NCBI GenBank assembly: GCA_015259125.1
Contig: JABZGR010000001.1
Location: forward strand, 1 to 64,000
Direction: 5' to 3'
Source of the DNA: Alloprevotella tannerae
Lineage (GTDB): Bacteria > Bacteroidota > Bacteroidia > Bacteroidales > Bacteroidaceae
DNA: 64,000 nt
Made by a program: the position numbers and the translations under genes. Positions 6,892 to 15,991 of this stretch are shown here, piece after piece (positions within the stretch are counted from its first letter, which is position 1; the number at the start of each line of letters is the position of its first letter). A model generated the notes under the pieces. The model did not search any database and was not told where the DNA came from. It was given only the letters and a program-made list of their open reading frames with translations.

Positions 6892-8655
6892 ATGAATTTC
6901 GATATTAAAGCTGATTATTTGTCGGTCACGGACCATTTTCCAAACCATTCCGCACGCCCAATCATAGGCATTACGGGCAATTTCGGCAAATATGGCTGCC
7001 AACTCGCCGAAGGCTATTACGCCAGCATCGAAGCGGCGGGGGGCATACCTTTGGTTATTCCGCCGTCGGACAACCTTCTGTTGCTGCTTTCTATGCTCGA
7101 CCGCATCGACGGCTTGATGCTCTCCGGCGGAGCCGATATCAACCCGCTCTATTTCGGGGAAGATCCGCTGCCGGCCTTGGGCGAAATCAATCCGAAACGC
7201 GACCGCAGCGAATTACTTTTGATTCAGCTCGCCTATGATCGGCAGATCCCGATGCTGGGTATTTGCCGAGGCATTCAGTCGTTAGCCATAGCACTCGGCG
7301 GAACAGTGCACCAAGATTTGCGCACAGCTATGCCCGAACCGGCGCCGCTCCTCAAACACGACCAAGAAATGCCGCGCGGCGTACCATCGCACTATGTGAC
7401 GGCTGAACCGAACTCCATCGTCGCTCGTCTGCTCGGCGAACGCTTTGCGGTCAACTCCGTGCACCATCAAGCAGTGGCCGATCCCGGAAATCGCTTCCGC
7501 ACGACGGCTTATGCGGCCGACGGCGTCATAGAAGCCATCGAGAGTAACGAAAAGAAAAGCATCGTCGGCGTACAATGGCACCCCGAATGTTTTTTGCAAG
7601 AAGGCGACAAGAGCCAGCTCCCCCTCTTCCGCTGGTTTGTGGAAGAAGCAGAATCGTATCGCCGCGCCGTTGCCACACATCGCCAGATCGTGACGCTCGA
7701 TTCCCACACCGATACGCCCATGTTCTTTGATCAAGGTGTCCGTTTCGTACAGCGCGACCCTAAAATCTTGGTCGATATGCACAAATTAACGGAGGGCCAC
7801 ATCGATGCAGTGGTTATGGCGGCCTATCTTCCGCAAGGCGAGCGCAGCGAAACGGGGCATCGCAACGCCGGCGCCAAAGCCTATCACTTGCTTGGAGCGA
7901 TCAAGGCGATGGTCAACGAGACCAAGAACGCCGTTTTGGCCATCAGCCCCAACGATATTTTTAGGGCGAAAAACCATGACAAGCGCGCCGTCCTTCTGGG
8001 CATTGAAAACGGCTATGCCATTGGGCACGACCTCGCAAATATAGAACTCTTCCGTCGAGAAGGCGTGATTTATATGACGCTCTGCCACAACGGCGACAAC
8101 GATATTTGCGATTCTGCCGTGCGCTCCAAGAACGAGCACAATGGTTTGAGCGACTTTGGTCGCGAAGTCGTGCGCGAAATGAACCGCGTCGGGATGCTGA
8201 TCGACCTCTCCCACGCCGGCGAGAAAACCTTTTACGATGTCCTCAATTGCAGTAGCGTCCCCGTGGTCTGCACCCACAGTTGCTGCCGCGCATTATGCGA
8301 CCATCCGCGCAACCTTACCGACGCCCAACTCCAAGCTTTGGCCGACAAAGGTGGCGTTGTTCAGATCACATTCTACAAAGGATTCCTGCGCGAAGACGGC
8401 AAAGCCACCATCGACGACGTCGTGGCCCACATCTTGCACGCGATAGACGTTGCCGGCATCGATCACGTAGGCATCGGCAGCGATTTTGACGGCGACGGCG
8501 GCGTACCCGGATTAGCGTCAGCCGCAGAAATGATCAACCTCACCCGCCGCCTGATGGCCGCAGGCCTAAGCCAGTCTCAGTTGCGCAAAATCTGGGGCGG
8601 CAACTTCATACATATTATGAGTCAGGCCCGCTTTCAGGGCGAAATCAAATTATAA
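6892..8655 (+). CDS. gamma-glutamyl hydrolase (C26) fused to membrane dipeptidase (M19)
   Basis: 587 residues from the ATG at 6892, preceded by GAGGA. The open frame reaches back to 6721, but those 57 residues are not family-like. Residues ~20-240 are a class I glutamine-amidotransferase-like peptidase C26 domain: MLGICRGIQSLAIALGG with the nucleophile Cys, VNSVHHQAV, and GVQWHPE with the catalytic His/Glu. Residues ~260-585 are an M19 zinc dipeptidase: DSHTDTP with metal ligands, a conserved Glu in GIENGYAIG, CTHSCCRALCDHPRN and IGSDFDGDGG. No signal peptide is visible, so a cytoplasmic site is likely. The fusion suggests sequential removal of gamma-glutamyl groups and hydrolysis of the released dipeptide, as in glutathione or gamma-glutamyl-peptide breakdown (inference). 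Confidence 0.88.
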   Translation: MNFDIKADYLSVTDHFPNHSARPIIGITGNFGKYGCQLAEGYYASIEAAGGIPLVIPPSDNLLLLLSMLDRIDGLMLSGGADINPLYFGEDPLPALGEINPKRDRSELLLIQLAYDRQIPMLGICRGIQSLAIALGGTVHQDLRTAMPEPAPLLKHDQEMPRGVPSHYVTAEPNSIVARLLGERFAVNSVHHQAVADPGNRFRTTAYAADGVIEAIESNEKKSIVGVQWHPECFLQEGDKSQLPLFRWFVEEAESYRRAVATHRQIVTLDSHTDTPMFFDQGVRFVQRDPKILVDMHKLTEGHIDAVVMAAYLPQGERSETGHRNAGAKAYHLLGAIKAMVNETKNAVLAISPNDIFRAKNHDKRAVLLGIENGYAIGHDLANIELFRREGVIYMTLCHNGDNDICDSAVRSKNEHNGLSDFGREVVREMNRVGMLIDLSHAGEKTFYDVLNCSSVPVVCTHSCCRALCDHPRNLTDAQLQALADKGGVVQITFYKGFLREDGKATIDDVVAHILHAIDVAGIDHVGIGSDFDGDGGVPGLASAAEMINLTRRLMAAGLSQSQLRKIWGGNFIHIMSQARFQGEIKL

Positions 8656-8716
8656 TCCACTCCCCCAACCCCATACGGCCTGCTTTCGAGCCCGCAATCC
8701 AACAAAAACATTCCGA

Positions 8717-9706
8717 ATGAAACATACAGCAACCCTCCTCGCCACCCTCTTCGCCGCACTTCTGCTCAGCGCCTGCAAGTCCGGCAAGAGCGCCGACCAA
8801 TCTACGCCCGCCGCCGACCTATCGGCCGTGCGTTTCAACGCCGATTCAGCCTTCGCCTTCGTAAAAGCCCAGTGCGATTTCGGCGCCCGTGTCCCCAACA
8901 GTCCGGCCCACGACCGCTGCGCCGCCTATATCGTCGCGCAGTTCAAGCGCTACGGCCTGCAAGTCCAAGAGCAGAAGACCACCCTCAAAGGCTGGGATGA
9001 CAAGCAATTGAAATGCAACAACATCATTGCCTCCTACCGCCCCGAACTCAAGGACCGCATCGTCCTCTGTTCGCATTGGGACAGCCGCCCCTGGGCCGAC
9101 GCCGACCCCGATAGCAGCAAGCACCATGAACCCGTGATGGCCGCCAACGACGGCGCGAGCGGAGTAGCCGTTTTATTGGAAATTGCCCGCCAAATCAAGG
9201 AAATCAATCCCTCGTATGGGATAGATTTTGTCTGCTTCGATACAGAAGATTACGGCGCACCCTACTGGGGCACGCAGAGTCCCGACCAGCAAGACTGGTG
9301 CTTAGGTTCGCACTATTGGGCCTCAAATCTGCCCAAGGGCTACAAGCCTCGCTGCGGCATACTCCTAGATATGGTTGGCGGAAGTGACGCTCGCTTCCCC
9401 TTCGAGTATTTTTCGATGAAATACGCGCAAGACGTCGTAGCCCGCGTGTGGGCTGCCGCAGCGTCAGTTGGCGCCGACAATCTTTTTGTGCAAGACGATG
9501 GCACAATGGTAGAAGACGACCATATCCCGATGAACCAAATCGCAGGCATTCCGACCATTGATATCATCACCAACACGGGCACAGGATTCAGCGAAACCTG
9601 GCATACGACGCGCGACACGCCGGAAAACATTTCCGTCGACGTATTACGCGGCGTAGGGCAGACGCTCATTCAGTTCCTACACGAAGAAAACAGCCGCGCG
9701 AAGTAA
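8717..9706 (+). CDS. glutaminyl-peptide cyclotransferase-like M28 lipoprotein
   Basis: 329 residues. The signal ends in LLLSACKSG (lipid-modified Cys at about residue 20). The core contains CSHWDSRPWADADPD and MAANDGASGVAVLLEIAR, the signature of zinc-dependent type II glutaminyl cyclases of Bacteroidetes within the M28 peptidase fold. FDTEDYG and EDDHIPMNQIAGIPTIDII supply further metal-site candidates. Such enzymes convert N-terminal Gln of exported proteins to pyroglutamate in the periplasm, which suits secreted proteins whose signal peptidase site leaves Gln at position 1. Several exported proteins in this window have a Q just after a likely cleavage site (for example ...AQ at 10263 and 58331). 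An aminopeptidase role is the alternative. Confidence 0.85.
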   Translation: MKHTATLLATLFAALLLSACKSGKSADQSTPAADLSAVRFNADSAFAFVKAQCDFGARVPNSPAHDRCAAYIVAQFKRYGLQVQEQKTTLKGWDDKQLKCNNIIASYRPELKDRIVLCSHWDSRPWADADPDSSKHHEPVMAANDGASGVAVLLEIARQIKEINPSYGIDFVCFDTEDYGAPYWGTQSPDQQDWCLGSHYWASNLPKGYKPRCGILLDMVGGSDARFPFEYFSMKYAQDVVARVWAAAASVGADNLFVQDDGTMVEDDHIPMNQIAGIPTIDIITNTGTGFSETWHTTRDTPENISVDVLRGVGQTLIQFLHEENSRAK

Positions 9707-9766
9707 TTTTGCAGCCCGCGAAAGCGCAAATCTCACGCAGCATCTCCCAACTTAAAAATACACACA

Positions 9767-10192
9767 ATGACGATCAACGAAATACAAGACGAAATCATCG
9801 AAGAGTTCTCTCTGCTTGACGACTGGATGGACCGCTATCAGCTCCTCATCGATATGGGTGAGGGTGAGGAAGCCCTGCCCGCCGCCGACAAAACCGAAAG
9901 CAATCTTATCGATGGTTGCCAAAGCCGCGTCTGGCTCGTATGCGACGAGCACGACGGCCGCTTACAGTTTCGCGCAGAGAGCGATGCACTCATCGTAAAA
10001 GGCATTGTCAGCCTGCTTATTCGCGTTATGACGGACCATACACCCGACGAAATACTCGCTGCCGACCTCTATTTTATCGACCGCATCGGTTTGCGCGAGC
10101 ATCTCTCCCCGACCCGTTCCAATGGGCTCTTGGCTATGGTCAAACAAATGCGAATGTACGCTTTAGTATATAAGACAAAAGCGGCCCAATAA
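9767..10192 (+). CDS. sufE: SufE-family sulfur acceptor protein
   Basis: 141 residues, the usual SufE length. The sulfur-accepting Cys lies in LIDGCQSRVWL at residue 51, the same number as in E. coli SufE. SufE takes persulfide sulfur from the cysteine desulfurase SufS and passes it to the SufBCD scaffold for Fe-S cluster assembly in the cytoplasm. No other suf genes are in the window. It sits 60 bp after the glutaminyl cyclase gene on the same strand. Confidence 0.92.
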   Translation: MTINEIQDEIIEEFSLLDDWMDRYQLLIDMGEGEEALPAADKTESNLIDGCQSRVWLVCDEHDGRLQFRAESDALIVKGIVSLLIRVMTDHTPDEILAADLYFIDRIGLREHLSPTRSNGLLAMVKQMRMYALVYKTKAAQ

Positions 10193-10262
10193 GTCATACA
10201 CACATTACCTACGAGGCATCTATGGTTGCACAGTGCTGCCGTTGATGCCTCAATCTTTCGAT

Positions 10263-11492
10263 ATGCGCCGATTTGCGTCCATTCTCCTCTTGCTCAGCCT
10301 GCTGTTACCCTTGACTCGCCCCGCGTTTAGCCAAGGTTGGGAGGCGGGCTACGCCAACGGACGTATGATCGGCATTGACCCCTACATAAAGGTCACTCGC
10401 GGCGGACCGATCCACGGCTTCGAAGGCGCATATATTTATATACCGCGCGCTACGGCCGATGGCTACGACGCGGCTTACGGGCACCCACGCTTCCGCTTCG
10501 GCCTGCAAGTCATCGATTTCTCGCGCATCCGTTTGAAAGACCCCGACTTTCGGCCCTTGGCCGCCCCATCGCGTTTGGGCGCGTCGATCCTGCTCTTTGC
10601 CGCTTTCGAGCGCCCACTACTCCGCACGCCGCAAGGGTGGAGTTTGGATTATACACTGGCCCAAGGCATCAGTCTGAACACGCACAAATGGCATCGCACG
10701 CGCAATCCGGAAAACGAAATGTTAGGTTCGCGCTTCGCGATCTACTTTGGCGCGGGCCTTCACGTCGCCTATCGGCGCGGCGGGTGGGAATTTCGCGCCG
10801 GCCCCGACTTCCTTCATCTTTCCAACAGCGCGCTCCATCGGCCTAATAAAGGGGCAAACGCCTGGCTGTTTCAGACCTCCGTGCGCCACTACTTCGATGC
10901 CGCTTCGCCCGACAGCCTTACGCACCTAAAAATCCCCTTTACCGACCGCGGCTTCTTGGTCGATGTCGATTATCGTTTAGGTTTGAAAACGTCCGTCGGC
11001 GAATGGCTCTACGACCACAATGCGGAACGCTACGGCAACCCAATCCGCTATGGTTCTTACGGACTCTACGCCTCTCACGGCTTAGGTTTGGGCCTCCTGT
11101 ATCGATACAACTTAAAGTATGCTTCGGGTCTCGGTCTCGACCTCACCTATGAGCCTTACGCCGGTCGTATTGAAGTGCAAAACCCCGCACGCCCTCACGA
11201 CATCGGCAAGACGACGATCGGCCTGAGTCTGCGCCACGAAGCCCGCTATCGGCGCTTGGCCGCCACCTTCGCCCTCGGCGTCTACCTACTCCGCCCACTG
11301 AAGCGCTACGCCTTGACCGACGAGGAGTACGGCTACTACGAGCGCGTCGGCCTCCGTTACGATTTCCCCTGTGGCCTGCATACGGGTTTCAACATCCACG
11401 CCCACCGCACGAAAGCCTATGCCGGCGAGTGGTACGTTGGCTTTCGCTTCGCACCACGCAAGCGAAAACCGATCGTTCCCTACCACCCATAG
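10263..11492 (+). CDS. PagL-like lipid A deacylase / acyloxyacyl hydrolase family protein
   Basis: 409 residues from the ATG at 10263, chosen because it begins a textbook signal peptide (MRRFASILLLLSLLLPLTRPAFSQ); an in-frame ATG at 10233 is possible. The mature protein alternates aromatic beta strands typical of an outer-membrane barrel. FLHLSNSALHRPNKGAN fits the PagL motif in which His and Ser of H-x-S-N form the active site, with a nearby acidic residue. PagL enzymes remove the 3-O acyl chain of lipid A at the outer membrane. The protein is much longer than PagL (~170 residues), as is usual for Bacteroidetes versions, whose C-terminal half (residues ~225-400) adds more strands. Activity is inferred. 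Confidence 0.7.
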   Translation: MRRFASILLLLSLLLPLTRPAFSQGWEAGYANGRMIGIDPYIKVTRGGPIHGFEGAYIYIPRATADGYDAAYGHPRFRFGLQVIDFSRIRLKDPDFRPLAAPSRLGASILLFAAFERPLLRTPQGWSLDYTLAQGISLNTHKWHRTRNPENEMLGSRFAIYFGAGLHVAYRRGGWEFRAGPDFLHLSNSALHRPNKGANAWLFQTSVRHYFDAASPDSLTHLKIPFTDRGFLVDVDYRLGLKTSVGEWLYDHNAERYGNPIRYGSYGLYASHGLGLGLLYRYNLKYASGLGLDLTYEPYAGRIEVQNPARPHDIGKTTIGLSLRHEARYRRLAATFALGVYLLRPLKRYALTDEEYGYYERVGLRYDFPCGLHTGFNIHAHRTKAYAGEWYVGFRFAPRKRKPIVPYHP

Positions 11493-11710
11493 TTGCCAAT
11501 TCCGCATTTTGCATTCCCCAAGTACCAGGCCACCGACCCCGCCGGCGCAAACTCTCAAACGAACAACGCAAAATGCCTCCAACAAGTGTAGGCCGCTCAT
11601 CGAGAAAGGCTCATTTCCCTTTCCTCCTCACCTAAATTCCTTATTACACGTCCACACATAGCCCACGCAAAATCTCATCATACACAAACAAGCGTCCAAA
11701 CGCTGACAAT

Positions 11711-11920
11711 GCCAACCTACTTCCGCAACCACACATTCGCAAATAATCCCACAAAACTCCAACCCTGCACACGCTTACTCCTAAACGCTAACCCGGCCAA
11801 CCAATTTTCGCAACCACACATTCGCAAATAATCCCACAAAACTCCAACCTTGCACGCGCTTACTCCCAAACGTTAATCCTGCCAACCTATTTCCGCAACT
11901 ACACATCCGCAAATAACCCC
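11711..11920. repeat. 85-bp tandem repeat, 2.5 copies
   Basis: Units begin at 11711, 11796 and 11881 (spacing exactly 85). They share GCCAACC...CGCAACCACACATTCGCAAATAA and continue through ACAAAACTCCAACC. The third, partial unit runs directly into the first 394-bp repeat. Confidence 0.8.
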
Positions 11921-12300
11921 ATCGGGGTTAGTCTTTTGGCAGGGCAGGGTTAAGGGGCGAAGCGGCTTAACCCTGCCTAACGCGCCCCAACGTTGACAAC
12001 CCCTTAGGGTTGGTCTTTCAAAAACATCCACTCGTCCAAACGCAACGGACACCCTCCAAATAACAATCGACAAGATCAACGACTTGCGTCGTTAGTGACT
12101 AAGTTGCCGCTACGTTCCTCAGCCCTGCCATGATAAAAGACCAACCCTATGGGGTTGAGCACGATGTATGCTTGCTTATCCAGGGTTAAGCCACGCTGTG
12201 CCTTAACCCTGGCCTGCCAAAAGACCAACCCTAAGGGGTTGTGGTCGCTATTTATTGCATCGGGGTCGAATTATGCTCACCCTATTGTTGTATAAATGCA
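11907..12300. repeat. 394-bp direct repeat, copy 1
   Basis: Recurs at 12435-12828 (offset 528 bp) with only a handful of substitutions. Each copy holds two three-hairpin elements (here 11911-12034 and 12128-12246) separated by a unique-looking spacer. Confidence 0.9.
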
Positions 12301-12434
12301 CATTAGATTTGACCTACTAATCATTTCAAACAATGCCGACATTCTTCTATCTACAAAGCCTCCCATCAAACCTCATGATTACAATACCATGGCTTCGGTT
12401 GTTAATACGCAACTCCGCCCGTCCACGCCCACCG

Positions 12435-12828
12435 CCGCAAATAACCCCATCGGGGTTAGTCTTTTGGCAGGGCAGGGTTAAGGTGCGAAGCGGCTTAACC
12501 CTGCCTAACGCGCCCCAACGTTGACAACCCCATAGGGTTGGTCTTTCAAAAACATCCACTCGTCCAAACGCAACGGACACCCTCCAAATAACAATCGACA
12601 AGATCAACGACTTGCGTCGTTAGTGACTAAGTTGCCGCTACGTTCCTCAGCCCTGCCATGATAAAAGACCAACCCTATGGGGTTGAGCACGATGTATGCT
12701 TGCTTATCCAGGGTTAAGCCACGCTGTGCCTTAACCCTGGCCTGCCAAAAGACCAACCCTAAGGGGTTGTGGTCGCTATTTATTGCATCGGGGTCGAATC
12801 ATGCTCGCCCCATTGTTGTATATATGCA
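12435..12828. repeat. 394-bp direct repeat, copy 2
   Basis: Near-identical to copy 1, with three-hairpin elements at 12439-12562 and 12656-12774. The high identity implies a recent duplication or ongoing conversion. Confidence 0.9.
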
Positions 12829-13151
12829 ATTGTCGATTGGTTTCTTTATGGATTAGCTTAAATGCGATACGCTTCACAACACAAATTCCTCAATAGAACT
12901 TGCACCGCTTCTGCCTAAGTCAAACTACCAATGCTTCCCCGCTTAATCTAATCCCAATACACTCAACCCATATTTCGCACAATCCCTCCACCAACGCCTT
13001 CTGTCGCAAATAACCCCATCAATCCTCACATCTTGCACCAAATGAACCTCGAACGCCGACACGAATTTCCCAATCTCCACAACCAACGCCGCAAATAGGC
13101 CCAACAAATTCGCCCCACACGCCACGCAATTCCACCCACTAACGCTTCCCG

Positions 13152-13291
13152 CCTCAAATAACCCCATAGGGGTTAGTCTTTTGGCAGGGCAGGGTTAAGG
13201 GGCGAAGCGGCTTAACCCTGCCTAACGCGCCTCAACGTTGGCAACCCCTTAGGGTTGGTCTTTCAAAAACATCCAATGATCGAAACGCAAC
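13152..13291. repeat. partial third copy of the 394-bp repeat
   Basis: Matches the first ~140 bp of copies 1 and 2, containing one full three-hairpin element (13156-13277), then diverges. Confidence 0.8.
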
Positions 13292-13377
13292 AGATAACGG
13301 CAAACCATAAACGATGAAAACCCATATTTCCCTCACATAATCATCAACTTACAAACACTCCCATCCCACGCCCGACC

Positions 13378-13466
13378 TTTTTTATCACGATAACACACCT
13401 TTACGCTCACGATAAAAACAGCTTACGCTCGTGATGAAAAAGGTTTACCCTCACGACCAAAAACAT
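13378..13466. repeat. 22-bp tandem array, CACGAGCGCAAA family, site 2
   Basis: Four 22-bp units. The first reads TTTTTATCACGATAACAC and the next three are in the opposite orientation (for example TTTACGCTCACGATAAAAA). Confidence 0.7.
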
Positions 13467-13545
13467 AATAGTTGGCCGCAAGCGCTTAAAAAAATAGGCT
13501 TTGCTGCGTTTTTTGCCAAATCCCATCCTCGCTTTTCCAAACAAA

Positions 13546-13581
13546 AAATCGGGGCGGCAGGTGTTCCTGTCGTCCCGATTT
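13546..13581 (-). terminator. terminator of the FKBP gene array
   Basis: Stem AAATCGGG(A/G)CG...CGCCCCGATTT read on the minus strand, followed by a T-tract. Placed just after the stop of the last FKBP gene. Confidence 0.75.
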
Positions 13582-13636
13582 ATATAGGCAGGCCGCAAAC
13601 GGGTCGCGCGGCCTTAATAATAATTGCGCCTAAAAA

Positions 13637-14527
13637 TTATTCCTTTGCGCCGACTTTAACAATCTCAACTTTGAAAATCAAAGTGGAATATGGCGGAATG
13701 CTACCCGTACCTTTCTCACCGTAAGCCAAATTGTAGGGAAGGTAAAGCTCCCACGTGCTGCCCTCAGGCATAAGCTTGAGCGCTTCTGTCCAACCTTTAA
13801 TCACTTGTGTCGGCTTGAACTTGGCTGTCTGGCCGCGCTTGAAAGAGGAATCGAAGATGGTACCGTCCGTCAGACGACCTTCGTAGTTGACCTCAACGAG
13901 CGTTGAATCAGTAGCCAAAGCACCCTTACCGGCTTTCAAGATGCGGTATTGCAAACCTGAAGGCAGGGTAACGACGCCTTTCTTCTGCTTGTTGGCCGCA
14001 AGGAAGGCTTGATTTTCGAGTTTGTACTTGTTCTTGTAAAAGTTAAACTGACGCTCGACGATAGCTTGTGCGCTATCTTCGCGCAAGGCGTGTGGGCGCC
14101 TGAGAACCACATCTGCAAGGCCGCGAACAAAGGCTTCCTTACTCATATACGTGGTATCGGACTTTCCCGTTGCGGCCTTGTTGACCTCGGAAATGACGCG
14201 TTCGTCGTTCATTTGCGCGATTTTTAAGCCGGCAGCTTGAGCTAAGATCAATTGGGCTTGCTGTTTGGGCGTGTTTCCTTGCATCATCTTGATGGCTTCT
14301 CCGAGATAAAGCGAATCTACGCCTTCTCGCTTCATCAAATAGTCGCGCAAAGATGAACCTTGGGCAACACCCATCGCATAACTAAACTCTTCTGCGCCTA
14401 CAGGTTTGATCTGCGTGGCAGCAGCTTCAACTGTGGCAGCTTTTTTCGGCGCTTTCTTGCGCTTCTGAGCCATCGCGCTGCAAACGCATGCTGCCAGCGC
14501 GATGACGAATAGTGATCTGAGTTTCAT
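13637..14527 (-). CDS. FKBP-type peptidyl-prolyl isomerase, exported (FKBP 1 of the array)
   Basis: 296 residues. A signal peptide (MKLRSLFVIALAACVCSAMAQ) is followed by a Lys-rich linker and a helical dimerisation-type N-domain (~45-180), then the FKBP catalytic domain (~190-296): VEVNYEGRLTDGTIFDSS, VIKGWTEAL, LYLPYNLAYGEKGTG and IPPYSTLIFKVE. The arrangement is that of Mip/FkpA, dimeric periplasmic isomerases that aid folding of exported proteins. Last gene of a four-gene minus-strand array, 21 bp after its neighbour. Confidence 0.9.
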   Translation of the reverse strand: MKLRSLFVIALAACVCSAMAQKRKKAPKKAATVEAAATQIKPVGAEEFSYAMGVAQGSSLRDYLMKREGVDSLYLGEAIKMMQGNTPKQQAQLILAQAAGLKIAQMNDERVISEVNKAATGKSDTTYMSKEAFVRGLADVVLRRPHALREDSAQAIVERQFNFYKNKYKLENQAFLAANKQKKGVVTLPSGLQYRILKAGKGALATDSTLVEVNYEGRLTDGTIFDSSFKRGQTAKFKPTQVIKGWTEALKLMPEGSTWELYLPYNLAYGEKGTGSIPPYSTLIFKVEIVKVGAKE

Positions 14528-14548
14528 AATATCAATCGGCGTGATTTA

Positions 14549-15814
14549 TTATTTCACGGAGATGAGCTTCATCTTAAAGATAAGCGTGGAGAAAGGTGGA
14601 ATGTTCTGGCCGGCACCGCGTGCGCCGTAACCCACTTTCCAAGGAATGTAAACCTCCCACTCGCTTCCGGCCGGCATATGCGTAAGCACGACTTGCCAAC
14701 CCTTGACTACGGCGTTGACAGGGAAGGTCACGGGCTTCTCTGACTTGTCGAAGATGGTGTCATTAATGAGGCGGCCTTCGTATTGTACCTCTACGGTCTG
14801 GTTTTCTTTGGCGATTGGGCCGTTGCCTTTGGTAATTTCTTTGTAAAGAACGCCTTCGGGCAACTTCTGAATGCCGGCTTCTTTGGCTTTATTGGCCATA
14901 TAAGCTTCGTTTTTCTGCTTGTCGGCGCCGTGTTGCTTAGCCATCTCAACTTCTGCTGCGGCATTGATGCGCTCTTGGATGTACTCGTTGGCCGTTTCGC
15001 GCGTCAATGGCTTGCCTTTATATTGCATTGAGCTCTTGTGATTGAGCGCATCGTAAACGCCGGCCAGATAGTTGGCGGTGCTAATCTTCTTCGTGCTGTC
15101 GGTAGCATAGATCTGCTGCTCTACGCCGGGAAAGAGGTTGTCCGCAATCTGCAAGCCCATCATCAAGCCAAGCGACTCTGAAAGTTTTTTGCTGTTGCCG
15201 CGTGACTTCAAACCGTCCTTTAGACCTTCAAAAAACTTGTCCAAGTTCTTCGCTGCCACGCCGGAACTTTGCATCATCTGCTTCGCGCCGGACACAGCCG
15301 TGAAGCCCATATCGTAAGCCAGCTTCTCAAACTCGTCATCCTTCATCTTAATGCTGTCTTTTGACTGCATTAGCTTCGTCATTTTATCGTTGAGTGCCTT
15401 GAAAGCTTTTTCTATTTCGGCGTCCGTCTTCTTTTGTCCGTCCTTAAAGCCTTCAATGAACTTGTCAACATTGACTTTCTTTTTTGTTTTCTCACCAAAG
15501 AGTTGCTGTTCTATGGTTGGGAAAGTTTGTTGCGTCATCATCATGCCCGCTTGCAAGCCAAAGAAATTTGCTTGCTTGGTCGTATCTTTGGCCATTTTAA
15601 GACCTTCTTCCATACCATCAAGGAGCTTATTGTTGTCAATCTTGATGGTGCTGTCAGGAAATGCCATCGCAAGCTGCGCAGAATCGGGCGCGGTGGCCAT
15701 TCCGAGGGCATAGCTTAGCGAATCCACGTCGTTCTTTAGCGACGCTGTGTGTTTGGAGCAGCTCACGCCCATCAAGGCTGTGAGCAACAACATGGAAAGA
15801 ACTTTGAATTTCAT
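14549..15814 (-). CDS. FKBP-type peptidyl-prolyl isomerase lipoprotein with doubled N-domain (FKBP 2)
   Basis: 421 residues from the ATG at 15814; the open frame extends upstream, but MKFKVLSMLLLTALMGVSCSK is a clear lipoprotein signal with Cys19. Two related helical N-domains occur in tandem: SLSYALGM...FGLQAGMMM...FPTIEQQLFG, then ...LGLMMGLQIADNLFPGVEQQIY. A long charged helix (residues ~275-315) and the FKBP catalytic domain (~320-421: VEVQYEGRLINDTIFD, VVKGWQVVLTHMPAG, YGARGAGQNIPPFSTLIFK) follow. Two N-domains in one chain is unusual and would allow intramolecular pairing of what is normally a dimer interface. Confidence 0.88.
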   Translation of the reverse strand: MKFKVLSMLLLTALMGVSCSKHTASLKNDVDSLSYALGMATAPDSAQLAMAFPDSTIKIDNNKLLDGMEEGLKMAKDTTKQANFFGLQAGMMMTQQTFPTIEQQLFGEKTKKKVNVDKFIEGFKDGQKKTDAEIEKAFKALNDKMTKLMQSKDSIKMKDDEFEKLAYDMGFTAVSGAKQMMQSSGVAAKNLDKFFEGLKDGLKSRGNSKKLSESLGLMMGLQIADNLFPGVEQQIYATDSTKKISTANYLAGVYDALNHKSSMQYKGKPLTRETANEYIQERINAAAEVEMAKQHGADKQKNEAYMANKAKEAGIQKLPEGVLYKEITKGNGPIAKENQTVEVQYEGRLINDTIFDKSEKPVTFPVNAVVKGWQVVLTHMPAGSEWEVYIPWKVGYGARGAGQNIPPFSTLIFKMKLISVK

Positions 15815-15991
15815 ATTGTGTTTTGAAATTATCGGCCTCGCCCGGCGCGGTTTTAATCGCGCTGTTTGCTGCGCCGTGCTCAAGGCGTGCCGGATAGGTT
15901 AAAGATATTTGTTCGTGTGATGTATTTGTAAAATATTGGAGTCAGCGTTCTGCCGATCAGGACTTTGCCGGACCACAGGAAGTCGGGCGCA

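Larger units (their letters stand above)
11493..13545. other. repeat island without genes
   Basis: No credible coding region in about 2 kb. Filled by the 85-bp tandem repeat, the 394-bp repeats, degenerate relatives around 12940-13150 and a 22-bp array at 13378-13466. Confidence 0.7.
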
